From NCBI RefSeq assembly GCF_040685555.1, contig NZ_JBFBIK010000014.1:1-64000 (forward strand): DNA of 64,000 bases. The letters are read 5' to 3'. Below are positions 17,275 to 25,498 of the stretch, piece by piece; the stretch's first letter is position 1; each line of letters opens with the position of its first letter. Both the position numbers and the translations under genes were made by a program. The stretch comes from Sphaerisporangium sp040685555 (lineage in GTDB: Bacteria > Actinomycetota > Actinomycetes > Streptosporangiales > Streptosporangiaceae). The notes beneath the pieces were generated by a model, which saw only the letters and a list, made by a program, of their open reading frames with translations, was not told the origin of the DNA and did no database searches.

Positions 17275-18612
17275 TCAAGAGGCGTTCTCCTCGCCGAGTC
17301 TGGGCGCTGTGAGCGTGATGAGCTCGATCCGGTGGCGGCGCATGCCGTCGACCCTGAGGGTCCAGCCGTCCACGACCACGCTGTCCCCTGTGTCGGGTAT
17401 CCGGCCGAGACGGCTGATCAGCAACCCGGCGAGGGTCTCGTACGGCCCCTCGGGCATCTGGAACCCGGTGCGCTCCTCGGCTTCGTGGGCGCGCAGGAGC
17501 GCGGGCACGGCCACGGACGTGCCGGGGGCGAGCAGGGCGGACTCCGGCTCGGCCGAGCCCTCCTCGGGCAGGTCGTACTCGTCGGCGATGTCGCCGATGA
17601 GCTCCTCCGCCAGGTCCTCCACGGTGATGATCCCGGCGAAGCCGCCGTACTCGTCCACGACGACCGCCATCTCCTCCCTGGCCGTGAACAGGCGCTCCTG
17701 CAGGGTCGCGAGGTCGAGCGACTCGGGGACCAGGACGGGGGGACGCCGGATCCTCGCCACCCGGGTCTCCCCGCGCGCGGCCTCGGGGACGGCGAAGGCG
17801 TCCACCACGGACGCGACGCCCACGATGTCGTCCAGCTCGCCACCGGAGACGGGCAGCCGCAGGTGGCGCTCCCGCCTGGCCAGGGTGAGGAACTCCGCGA
17901 CGGTGTCCCCGTCCGTCACGGTGACGCAGTCCATGCGAGGGGTCATCGCCTCGGCGGCGGTCATGTCGCCGAACCGCAGCGCGCGGCGCAGCATGGCCGC
18001 CGTGCCGGTCGGAAGGGTGCCCGCCTCGGCCGACAGGCTCATCAGCAGGCTCAGCTCCTCTGGGGACCGGGCGGAGGCGAGCTCGTCCTGTGGCTCGGCC
18101 CCGAGCGCCCGGACGATGGCGTTCGCCGTCGCGTTGGAGGCCTTGATGAGCGGCGCGAACACCGCGGAGAAGATCCGCTGCGGGGGGGTGGAGAGCCGCG
18201 CGACGGCCATCGGGCGCGACAGGGCGGCGTTCTTGGGGACCAGCTCGCCGAGCACCATCTGGCTCACCGTGGCGATCAGGAGGCCCAGCATCGCCGACAC
18301 GCTCTCGGTCGCCCCGTCCGGCAGGGCGGGGATGCTCTCGACGGCGGGACGGAGCAGCCCGGCGATGGCGGGCTCGGCCATGACGCCCAGCAGGAGCGAG
18401 GTGATCGTGATGCCGAGCTGCGCCCCGGAGAGCTGGAACGACAGCCGCCGGATCGCCGCCTGGATGCCCTGGGCCCCGCGGTCGCCGGCGGCGGCCAGCC
18501 GCTGTACCTCGCTCCGTTCGACGGTGACCAGCGAGAACTCGGCCGCGACGAAGACGCCGTTCGCGATGACCAGGGCCAGCGCGCCCAGCAGGAAGACCAG
18601 ATCGACGATCAC
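17275..18612 (-). CDS. CNNM/CorC-type transmembrane protein with CBS and CorC_HlyC domains
   Basis: About 445 residues. DUF21/CNNM domain (LALVIANGVFVAAEFSLVTV, QMVLGELVPKNAAL), CBS pair with MTPRMDCVTV and AVVVDEYGGFAGIITVEDLA, then the CorC_HlyC acidic C-terminal domain (ADEYDLPEE and GWTLRVDG). It is likely a divalent-cation transporter. I chose GTG 18612 (AAGGACG upstream) over the ATG at 18642, which has no ribosome site. It is the first gene of the pair, diverging from copA; both may be part of a metal-homeostasis neighbourhood. Confidence 0.9.
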   Translation of the reverse strand: MIVDLVFLLGALALVIANGVFVAAEFSLVTVERSEVQRLAAAGDRGAQGIQAAIRRLSFQLSGAQLGITITSLLLGVMAEPAIAGLLRPAVESIPALPDGATESVSAMLGLLIATVSQMVLGELVPKNAALSRPMAVARLSTPPQRIFSAVFAPLIKASNATANAIVRALGAEPQDELASARSPEELSLLMSLSAEAGTLPTGTAAMLRRALRFGDMTAAEAMTPRMDCVTVTDGDTVAEFLTLARRERHLRLPVSGGELDDIVGVASVVDAFAVPEAARGETRVARIRRPPVLVPESLDLATLQERLFTAREEMAVVVDEYGGFAGIITVEDLAEELIGDIADEYDLPEEGSAEPESALLAPGTSVAVPALLRAHEAEERTGFQMPEGPYETLAGLLISRLGRIPDTGDSVVVDGWTLRVDGMRRHRIELITLTAPRLGEENAS

Positions 18613-18780
18613 GGTGTCGTCCTTCCGCGCAGCCCGCGACATCAGTAGATCAGACCGTGCGACATGTTCGGTTCTCCGCCCGAACCGTACCGGCAGGGCG
18701 CTTCCTGGGGGAATGCCGCTCCAGATACCCCTGTCGCGAGAGTCGAACCCCTCCGGCCTGGAGGGCCACTTGACGCGCCA

Positions 18781-18798
18781 GGTACTATAGGGGGGTAT
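18781..18798. promoter_or_regulatory. CsoR-like G-rich operator in the copA promoter
   Basis: The motif GGTACTATAGGGGGGTAT (minus strand ATACCCCCCTATAGTACC) lies about 85 bp before the copA ATG. It carries the TACCCC/GGGGTA character of CsoR copper-repressor sites in actinomycetes and Firmicutes. The csoR gene is not in this window. This is a motif resemblance, not a demonstrated site. Confidence 0.45.
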
Positions 18799-18880
18799 CG
18801 TTCCAGGACGTAAGGGCAGGCCGCGATTGGCGCCCGCGACCCGGGTCGCGCACTATGGGAGACGAGCGGGAGGAGACGCC

Positions 18881-21133
18881 ATGACGTCCGTCACCACGAG
18901 GCCGTCCGCCGGGGGCGGCCAGATAGAGCTGGCGATCGGCGGCATGACGTGTGCCTCGTGCGCTTCACGCATCGAACGCAAGCTGAACAAGCTCGACGGC
19001 GTGACCGCCACAGTTAACTACGCCACCGAGAAGGCCAAGGTCGTCTACGACGGCGAGGTGCGTCCCGAGGATCTGGTCGCCGAGGTCCAGAAGGCCGGCT
19101 ACTCGGCGGAGCTGCCGAGCGTCGAGCCCGTCACCGAGGAGCGCGACGAGCTCGCTCCCCTGCGGCAGCGGCTCATCGTGTCGATCCTGCTCACCGTCCC
19201 CGTGGTCGCCATGGCGATGATCCCCGCCCTGCAGTTCGACAACTGGCAGTGGCTGTCGCTCACCCTCGCCGCGCCGGTGGTGGTGTACGGCGGCCTGCCG
19301 TTCCACAGGGCGACGCTGACCAACCTGCGGCACGGCACGGCGACCATGGACACACTGGTCTCGATCGGCACGCTGGCGGCGTTCGGCTGGTCGCTGTGGG
19401 CGCTGTTCTTCGGCACGGCGGGCATGCCCGGCATGCGGCACGGGTTCGAGTTCACGCTCAGCCGGGGGAACGGCGCGGGGAACATCTACTTCGAGGCCGC
19501 CGCAGGGGTGGTCACCTTCATCCTGGCCGGCCGTTACTTCGAGGCCAGGTCCAAGCGCCGGGCGGGGAGCGCGCTGCGGGCACTGCTGGAGATGGGGGCC
19601 AAGGAGGTCGCCGTCCTGCGCGACGGCCGTGAGGTGCGCATCCCGATCGAGCGGCTGGCGGCCGGAGACACCTTCGTCGTACGGCCCGGCGAGAAGATCG
19701 CCACCGACGGGGTCGTGCAGGATGGCGCCTCGGCGGTGGACGCCTCCATGCTCACCGGGGAGTCCGTCCCCGTCGAGGTACGGCCCGGCGACGCCGTGAC
19801 CGGCGCGACCGTCAACGCGGGAGGCCGCCTGGTGGTCCGCGCCACCCGGGTCGGCGGCGACACGCGGCTCGCCCAGATGGCCCGGCTCGTCGAGGACGCG
19901 CAGAACGGCAAGGCCGAGGTCCAGCGCCTGGCCGACCGCATCTCCGCCTTCTTCGTGCCCATCGTGATCGCCCTCTCGCTCGGCACCCTCGGGTTCTGGC
20001 TCGGCACGGGGAACGGCGCGGCGGCGGCCTTCACGGCGGCGGTGGCCGTGCTGATCATCGCCTGCCCGTGCGCGCTCGGCCTGGCCACGCCGACGGCCCT
20101 GATGGTCGGCACCGGGCGCGGGGCGCAGCTCGGCATCCTGATCAAGGGCCCCGAGGTGCTGGAGTCCACCCGGCGCGTGGACACGATCGTGCTCGACAAG
20201 ACGGGCACCGTGACCGCCGGCCAGATGACCCTGGTCGGTGTGGTGACCGCGCCGGGCACCGACCGTGGCGAGGTGCTGCGGCTCGCGGGTGCGCTGGAGG
20301 CCGCCTCCGAGCATCCGATCGCCCAGGCCGTGGCCAGGGCGGCCGCCGCCGAGGGTCTCCCCGGCCCGATCGCCCCGGTGGAGGGCTTCGCCAACATCGA
20401 GGGTCTCGGCGTGCGGGGCACCGTCGAGGGCCATGCCGTGCTGGTGGGCAGGCCGCGACTGCTGGCCGAGCGGTCGCAGGATCTGCCGGCCGATCTGGAG
20501 CGCGCCGTCGCCGAGGCGCGGGCGCGTGGCGAGACCGCCGTCGCCGTCGGCTGGGACGGGCGGGCGCGTGCCGTTCTGACCGTCGCCGACGTGGTCAAGC
20601 CGACGTCGGCCGAGGCGATCTCGCGCCTGAAGGAGCTCGGGCTGCGCCCCGTGCTGCTCACCGGGGACCACCAGGCGGTGGCCGAGACCGTGGCCGCCTC
20701 GGTCGGCGTGCCGGTCGAGGATGTGATCGCCGACGTGCTGCCCGCGGGCAAGGTCGACGTGGTCAAGCGCCTTCAGTCGGAGGGCCGGGTCGTGGCCATG
20801 GTGGGAGACGGCGTCAACGACGCGGCGGCGCTCGCCCAGGCCGACCTCGGCATGGCGATGGGCACCGGCACCGACGTGGCCATCGAGGCGTCCGACCTGA
20901 CCCTGGTACGCGGGGACCTGCGGGTGGCCGCGGACGCGATCAGGCTCTCCCGCCGCACGCTCCGTACGATCAAGGGCAACCTGTTCTGGGCCTTCGCCTA
21001 CAACGTGGCGGCCATCCCGCTGGCGGCGTCCGGGCTGCTCTCACCGATGATCGCGGGTGCGGCGATGGCCTTCTCGTCGGTCTTCGTGGTCAGCAACAGC
21101 CTCCGGCTGCGCCGCTTCGCCCCGCCGGCCTGA
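18881..21133 (+). CDS. copA: Copper-exporting P1B-type ATPase CopA
   Basis: A 750-residue P1B-1 ATPase pumping Cu(I) out of the cytosol. One heavy-metal-associated domain (GGMTCASCASRIERKL) occupies the first 80 residues. The membrane Cu-binding CPC lies at residues 395-397 (IIACPCALGLATPTAL), the phosphorylated Asp at 439 (LDKTGTVT), TGE in MLTGESVPVEV, the HP locus SEHPIAQA and the hinge GDGVNDAAAL. ATG 18881 follows GGAGG with 7-bp spacing; an upstream in-frame ATG at 18827 has no site. It diverges from the CNNM gene pair and ends in a strong terminator shared with a convergent gene. A CsoR-like site in the promoter suggests copper induction. Confidence 0.95.
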   Translation: MTSVTTRPSAGGGQIELAIGGMTCASCASRIERKLNKLDGVTATVNYATEKAKVVYDGEVRPEDLVAEVQKAGYSAELPSVEPVTEERDELAPLRQRLIVSILLTVPVVAMAMIPALQFDNWQWLSLTLAAPVVVYGGLPFHRATLTNLRHGTATMDTLVSIGTLAAFGWSLWALFFGTAGMPGMRHGFEFTLSRGNGAGNIYFEAAAGVVTFILAGRYFEARSKRRAGSALRALLEMGAKEVAVLRDGREVRIPIERLAAGDTFVVRPGEKIATDGVVQDGASAVDASMLTGESVPVEVRPGDAVTGATVNAGGRLVVRATRVGGDTRLAQMARLVEDAQNGKAEVQRLADRISAFFVPIVIALSLGTLGFWLGTGNGAAAAFTAAVAVLIIACPCALGLATPTALMVGTGRGAQLGILIKGPEVLESTRRVDTIVLDKTGTVTAGQMTLVGVVTAPGTDRGEVLRLAGALEAASEHPIAQAVARAAAAEGLPGPIAPVEGFANIEGLGVRGTVEGHAVLVGRPRLLAERSQDLPADLERAVAEARARGETAVAVGWDGRARAVLTVADVVKPTSAEAISRLKELGLRPVLLTGDHQAVAETVAASVGVPVEDVIADVLPAGKVDVVKRLQSEGRVVAMVGDGVNDAAALAQADLGMAMGTGTDVAIEASDLTLVRGDLRVAADAIRLSRRTLRTIKGNLFWAFAYNVAAIPLAASGLLSPMIAGAAMAFSSVFVVSNSLRLRRFAPPA

Positions 21134-21141
21134 CCTCGTCG

Positions 21142-21186
21142 CGCCGCGCTCGCCCGCGGGGTGTCCGTTCACGGGCGAGCGCGGCG
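21142..21186. terminator. Bidirectional terminator between copA and the PPOX gene
   Basis: A perfect 15-bp stem, CGCCGCGCTCGCCCG / CGGGCGAGCGCGGCG, with a 15-nt loop lies between two convergent stop codons. Confidence 0.85.
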
Positions 21187-21191
21187 GCGCG

Positions 21192-21584
21192 TCAGGCGCT
21201 GTGGATCACGTGCTCGGGGGTGACGCGTACGGTGATGCGCTGCTCGTCCGCGTTCCTGAAGGGGTAGGAGTCGGCGTCGAGGTACTTCTTGGCCAGCGCG
21301 TCGATGACGTCGTCGGCGCCCTCCAATACGAACTCGGCCGTGCCCGAGACGCTGACCAGGTGGTAGCCGTTGTCGGGGTCGAGCACGCTGACCGACACCC
21401 GGGGGTCCGCACGCAGGTAGCGCTCCTTGGCCCGGCCGACCGCGGTGTTGAAGATGACGTCGTCCCCGTCGATGTCGACCCACACCACCGTGCTGTGCAG
21501 CGATCCGTCGGGCCGGTGCGCGGTGACCCAGGCGTGCACGGGGCGGGCGATCAGGGCCTTGGCGTCGTCGTTCAGCTTGCTCAT
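21192..21584 (-). CDS. PPOX-class F420/FMN-dependent split-barrel protein
   Basis: A 130-residue pyridoxamine-phosphate-oxidase-like barrel (Rv1155-like): AHRPDGSLHSTVVWVDIDGD, IFNTAVGRAKERYLRADPRV and SVSGTAEFVLEGADDV. Members bind F420 or FMN and reduce or oxidise small molecules; many are annotated as PPOX-class F420-dependent enzymes. ATG 21584 has a GAGGGAGAG ribosome site. A much longer open frame extends upstream but lacks a start supported by a ribosome site. It is convergent with copA and divergent from the PucR gene. Substrate unknown. Confidence 0.85.
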   Translation of the reverse strand: MSKLNDDAKALIARPVHAWVTAHRPDGSLHSTVVWVDIDGDDVIFNTAVGRAKERYLRADPRVSVSVLDPDNGYHLVSVSGTAEFVLEGADDVIDALAKKYLDADSYPFRNADEQRITVRVTPEHVIHSA

Positions 21585-21736
21585 ATAAGACTCTCCCTCA
21601 GGTTTTGGCGGTTCGCCTCGAAACTGGCGAACACAGCCGGACAGCTGACCATTCCACCGCATTAGATCAATGCCGTGGGCGCAAAGATGGGGGTGTGTCC
21701 TACTTTGCTCGGTAGGACCAGAAGCGTGGAGGTCTG

Positions 21737-22924
21737 ATGGATCGTCTCGGCGACTCAGAAGCGCCGGACAGCTCCGGCCGCCTCCGTAACAGGAGCACCT
21801 CGGCGAGCGTCGAGGAGTTCGCCTCGGCCCTGAACGATCTGGCCCTCGGCGGCGACGGGTGGCGCCCGATCCTGCGCCGGATCGCGGACGAGACCGGCAG
21901 GGCGGCCCGGCTGGTCGGCGTGCACGGCGGCGTCTTCCACGCCACCGATGGCGGCGACGCCACGATGAGCCCCGCCGAGGTGAGACGCGCATTCGGCGAA
22001 CCGAACCCGGTGCGCGTCGTCTGCCCGGACGGGTGGGAGGCCCGCGCCCTCGCCGTGTGGGCCGGCCAGCGCCGGGTCGGACTGCTGCTGCTGGCCGAGC
22101 CCTTGCCAGACCACCTGCTCCCCTACCTGCGTGCCGCCTCCACCGCCGTGGCGATCGAGGCCGTACGCCGGGACGCCTCGGCCGTGGCCAAGTCCGAGAC
22201 CGCGAGCAGGCTCATCGACGAGCTGCGCTTCGGAGCCCTGCGGGGCACCGAGGAGGTGACCCGGACGGCGGCGAGGTTCGGGGTCCACCTCGGCCAGCCC
22301 CACGCCGCCGCGGTCTTCGCCTACGACGGCTCCAACCGGCACACCTGGTCCACGGCCCTGTCGTGGCTGGAGATGCCGGTCCGCCAGCAAGGCGTGGAGG
22401 GCTGGACCGTGCTCACCGGCGACATCCCCCGTGAGGTGAGCCGGATCCGCGACCGCCTGCAAGGAATGGTGGGAGAGGGCACCGTGCTCGCGGCCACGGG
22501 CCCTGTGGTGACAGGGCCTGCGGAGACACCGCGCTCCTTCAGGGACGCGGAGACCGTGCTCGGGCTGCTCAGAAGACGTCCCGGCGAGACCGAGCTGCAG
22601 CACTCGTCGCTCGGGCTGACGCAGTTGCTGCTCGCCGTGCCGCCCGACCGGCTCCAGGCGTTCGTCGACCAGCAGCTCGGGGCGATCCTGGGACGTCCAG
22701 AGCTGATCTTGACGCTGGACGCGTGGCTGTCGACCAGAGGCAGCCGCGCGGCGGTCGCCGACCTGCTGCACCTGCACCGTAACTCGGTGGGATACCGCAT
22801 CGGGCAGATCCGGCAGCTCCTCGGCTTCGATCCGCTGGACCCGGCCATGGCCCATCACCTGCAGACCGCGCTCACCGCCCGCGAACTGCTCCAGGTGTAC
22901 TCGGAGAACGATGGTGTCACGTGA
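21737..22924 (+). CDS. PucR/CdaR-family helix-turn-helix regulator
   Basis: 395 residues. An N-terminal sensory region, a GGDEF-like central segment typical of PucR proteins, and the C-terminal PucR HTH: LDAWLSTRGSRAAVADLLHL, HRNSVGYRIGQIRQLLG, DPLDPAMAHHLQTAL. PucR-type factors activate purine, polyamine or aromatic catabolic genes in response to metabolites. It is transcribed toward a VOC-family gene and an RraA-like gene, which are plausible targets. The effector cannot be predicted. Confidence 0.85.
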   Translation: MDRLGDSEAPDSSGRLRNRSTSASVEEFASALNDLALGGDGWRPILRRIADETGRAARLVGVHGGVFHATDGGDATMSPAEVRRAFGEPNPVRVVCPDGWEARALAVWAGQRRVGLLLLAEPLPDHLLPYLRAASTAVAIEAVRRDASAVAKSETASRLIDELRFGALRGTEEVTRTAARFGVHLGQPHAAAVFAYDGSNRHTWSTALSWLEMPVRQQGVEGWTVLTGDIPREVSRIRDRLQGMVGEGTVLAATGPVVTGPAETPRSFRDAETVLGLLRRRPGETELQHSSLGLTQLLLAVPPDRLQAFVDQQLGAILGRPELILTLDAWLSTRGSRAAVADLLHLHRNSVGYRIGQIRQLLGFDPLDPAMAHHLQTALTARELLQVYSENDGVT

Positions 22925-23227
22925 AACATGCGCGGTCTCCGCACAAGATCGGACACGGAGCCGGCGGCCAGAAATCCGATCTTTGGGCTGCGAGCACATG
23001 GAGGGCACGCGGATCCCGGACGTAGCGTCCGAGACGTCGCCCTCGACGCCAAGCGCCCGGGAGGGAAGGCCCGGCACCTGATGCGGCCGAACCGGCGAGG
23101 ATGTGGCCGCGCCGCTCGCGCCGGCGAGTTCGAAGGGCCCGCCGATGACGATTGGGGGAAGAACCAAAGAGGACCTGAAGACCGACAGGCCTGACGACCA
23201 GGTACTGAACGGCTCAAGGAGGCACTG
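22925..23227. other. Intergenic region upstream of the VOC gene
   Basis: 303 bp without a convincing gene. A GTGTCACGTGAAAC stretch at the end of the PucR gene contains the palindrome TCACGTGA. The region presumably holds the promoter of the VOC gene, whose ribosome site AAGGAGG is at its right edge. Confidence 0.4.
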
Positions 23228-23680
23228 GTGCTCGGGAAGAAGCTCACCGAGGCGCGCTGGACGCACGTAGCGCTGCCAAGCTGCGACCTCGACAAGGCCA
23301 TCGAGTTCTACACGACCATGACCCCTCTTGTGGTGGTCTCCACCCACGAGGACAAGGACGGGCGCAACGCCTGGCTCTCCAACGACAAGCAGGCGGAGAC
23401 GCCGTTCGTGCTCGTGCTGGTGGAGTTCGCCAAGGACAGGGGCACGCCACAGCCGCAGCTCTCGCCGTTCGCCCACCTCGGCATGGAGGTGCCCCACCGC
23501 GAGGATGTGGACGAGATCGCCCAGCGGGCCCGTGAGCTGGGCTGCCTGCACTGGGAACCGATGGAGCTGCCGCCCCCGGTCGGTTACGTCTGCGCCCTCA
23601 AGGATCCCGATGGCAACGTCGTCGAGATGTCTTACAACCAGAAGGTGTTCGAAGAGGTCCGCACCCTTTGGGGGGAGTGA
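23228..23680 (+). CDS. VOC-superfamily (glyoxalase/extradiol-like) metalloprotein
   Basis: A 150-residue vicinal-oxygen-chelate fold protein: WTHVALPSCDLDKAIEFY, FVLVLVEFAKDR, FAHLGMEVPHREDVDEI and DPDGNVVEMSYN. His in the first motif, His in FAHLG and Glu in VVEMS supply the typical metal-binding residues. GTG 23228 has AAGGAGG 6 bp upstream. Such proteins act as lactoylglutathione lyases, dioxygenases, epimerases or resistance proteins, and the exact reaction is open. It lies between the PucR gene and an RraA-like gene on the same strand, hinting at a small catabolic set. Confidence 0.8.
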   Translation: MLGKKLTEARWTHVALPSCDLDKAIEFYTTMTPLVVVSTHEDKDGRNAWLSNDKQAETPFVLVLVEFAKDRGTPQPQLSPFAHLGMEVPHREDVDEIAQRARELGCLHWEPMELPPPVGYVCALKDPDGNVVEMSYNQKVFEEVRTLWGE

Positions 23681-23734
23681 CGTCCCATGGGTGATCGCCC
23701 ACCGAGACGGCCACCGGCTTCGAGCCTCAGGATC

Positions 23735-23758
23735 CCCGAAAGCCGCGCGCGGCTCGGG
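23735..23758. terminator. Possible stem-loop downstream of the VOC gene
   Basis: CCCG / CGGG flank the self-complementary AGCCGCGCGCGGCT with a two-base bulge, about 55 bp after the VOC stop. There is no U-tract. Confidence 0.35.
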
Positions 23759-24198
23759 TGAACCGCTTCGTTGGATCTCAAATCATCTCGAATTTGTGTT
23801 TCACGGATCTTTCACGCAGCGTCAAGCATCAGAGTGAACGTCACGTTCCACCAGCGGCACCGGGACGGCCGTTCCGAGGCATGGGAGAGGAAGCACCGTG
23901 CAGCACACTGCACCGTGGGAGCCGGGCACGCTCGCATGGCTGCACGGGATCCGCGCCTCGCCATCGGACGTCCGCCTTTCGTCGACGGGGCTTCGCACCC
24001 CGGCGCCGGAACTCCATCCACGGGGAGTCCGCACGGGGGATTCGCCGTCCGTCTTCACAGATCCGAGTCCCCTCACCGGTCCGGGGCTCGGACGACGAGC
24101 CGATCGTTCCGCTCGTATCGCTCGTCACCGGGGGCCGGCCTTGGCTGTACCCCAGTCGGCAAGATCCGGAAATTTCTCCATAAGAGGTGATCGATACC
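23759..24198. other. Intergenic region before the RraA-like gene, no confirmed gene
   Basis: Several open frames run through this 440-bp stretch on both strands but none has consistent G/C third positions or recognisable domains. A GTG at 23898 is preceded by GAGAGGAAG and could start a short peptide (MQHTAPWEPGTLAWLHG...), yet the downstream sequence looks non-coding. It may be the eroded remains of a gene plus the promoter of the next one. Confidence 0.4.
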
Positions 24199-24828
24199 GT
24201 GGTTCCGCCTACCACCGCGATCGCGGACGTGCTGCAACTACGCGGGCTCACCGGCTGGCTCAGCCCGCCACTACGCCCCATCCACCGATCTCTGGGCCTG
24301 CTCGGAAGGGCCCGCACCGTACGGCTGGCGCCGGGGCCGGGGGACAACGGCCTTGAGCCCCTGCACTGGTTGATGGACGAGGATCTGGAGGACCGGGTGG
24401 TCGTCGTCGCGGGCGCCCAGGCGGCGGCCGGAGCGGTGTGGGGCGAGATCCTCACCCGCGCCGCCCTCGCCCGAGGAGCGTCCGGCCTGCTGGTGGAGGG
24501 CGGGGTGCGCGACGTCAACGCGTTCCGCGACCTCGGCCTACCCGTGTGGGCACTGTACGAGGCGACGGCCGGGCCGGGATCGGAGGTGCACGTGGCGTCG
24601 GTCGGACGCCCGGTGGAGATCGCCGGCGTGATCGTGGACGAGAGCACCTCCATCGTCATGGACGGTGCCGGGGTGGTCGCACTTCCGTCGACGGACGTCT
24701 TCGCCGACTCCTACATGTACGCGGACGCCGAGGAGGACGTCGTCACGGCGCTCCGCGAGGGGGCCACGCTCGCCGAGGCGCACCGCTACAAGGAAGACAT
24801 GGTGGCCAAGCTCCGGCGATCCCCGTAA
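24199..24828 (+). CDS. RraA-like protein (aldolase/decarboxylase fold)
   Basis: About 209 residues of the RraA/DlpA family: LGRARTVRLAPG, DRVVVVAGAQAAAGAVWGEI and ASGLLVEGGVRDV, the last containing the conserved G-x-RD metal/substrate motif. Family members are 4-hydroxy-4-methyl-2-oxoglutarate / 4-carboxy-4-hydroxy-2-oxoadipate aldolases with oxaloacetate decarboxylase activity, or RNase E regulators in gamma-proteobacteria; here the enzymatic role is likelier. I chose GTG 24199 because AGAGGTG lies 9 bp upstream; the GTG at 24187 lies inside that site. A PucR regulator and a VOC protein lie just upstream on the same strand. It is far from the LigAB operon at 57 kb. Confidence 0.8.
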   Translation: MVPPTTAIADVLQLRGLTGWLSPPLRPIHRSLGLLGRARTVRLAPGPGDNGLEPLHWLMDEDLEDRVVVVAGAQAAAGAVWGEILTRAALARGASGLLVEGGVRDVNAFRDLGLPVWALYEATAGPGSEVHVASVGRPVEIAGVIVDESTSIVMDGAGVVALPSTDVFADSYMYADAEEDVVTALREGATLAEAHRYKEDMVAKLRRSP

Positions 24829-24846
24829 ACGCGTGCGGGTCGTGGC

Positions 24847-24894
24847 GCGACAGCGGCGGAGGCCCCGTGGCATCCGGGACTCCGCCGCTGTCGC
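24847..24894. terminator. Bidirectional terminator between the rraA-like and csbD genes
   Basis: A perfect 15-bp stem, GCGACAGCGGCGGAG / CTCCGCCGCTGTCGC, with an 18-nt loop between convergent genes. Confidence 0.85.
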
Positions 24895-24993
24895 GGTCGT
24901 CTTCGGGCCGGCCCGACGCCACCTCGGCCCCGCCGGTGTTCGGCGGGCGTGTCTTCCGGCGGCGTGTCCAGCGGCGTCGGCCCTCGGCGGGCG

Positions 24994-25188
24994 TCAGTCC
25001 TTGAAGGCGTTCTTGACGTTCTTGGCGGCATCCTTCACGCGCTCGCCGGCCTGCTTCATGTTGCCCTTGGTCTCGTCGGCCTCGCCCTCGGCGCGGAGCT
25101 CGTCGTCGCCGGTGGCGTCGCCCACACCCTTCTTGACCTTGCCCTTGAGCTCTTCGGCCTTGTTCGAGATCTTGTCGTCGGCGCCCAT
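24994..25188 (-). CDS. CsbD family stress protein
   Basis: A 64-residue, highly charged, probably disordered helix-rich protein. The CsbD pattern is clear: DKISNKAEELKGKVKKGVG, DDELRAEGEADETKGNMKQA and KDAAKNVKNAFKD. CsbD proteins are general-stress proteins of unknown mechanism, SigB-controlled in Bacillus. It is monocistronic, facing a strong terminator, and divergent from the CopD-CtaG gene. No clear stress-sigma promoter was found in the upstream 310 bp. Confidence 0.9.
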   Translation of the reverse strand: MGADDKISNKAEELKGKVKKGVGDATGDDELRAEGEADETKGNMKQAGERVKDAAKNVKNAFKD

Positions 25189-25498
25189 GATCTGTCCCCC
25201 TTCGGCTGTAGGTCTTTCCGATACTGCCCTTGTCCGGTGAGGGGGTCGATAAACGCGATCCGGGTCTCACCGGTGCATCAAGATCTGCCATGGTCCGACA
25301 AAAGGCCAGGTGGGAACGGGGTTCTGGTGTCGCCGGACGGTCACGGCGTGCGGGGGTGGTATCGGATGGTTCAGAGGAGTCAGAGGTGTCCGTGATTCCC
25401 GCTTCTGAAAGGTCTCGCTCCGGCCAGCGAATGCGGAGATACTCGATCACAGGCGAACATCTGTGCACAGTGCGGTCCTGAAATGAGGAAGCAGGAGA
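25189..25498. other. Divergent intergenic region between csbD and the copD-ctaG gene
   Basis: 310 bp holding the promoters of both genes. A perfect stress-sigma promoter is not visible. A ribosome site AGGAGA abuts the ATG at 25499. No gene is seen. Confidence 0.4.

Noticed and set aside
25189..25260. Stress-sigma promoter (GTTT...GGGTA) before csbD
   Set aside because: GTTTA and GGGCAG are present but the spacing is about 21 bp, too long for the consensus.
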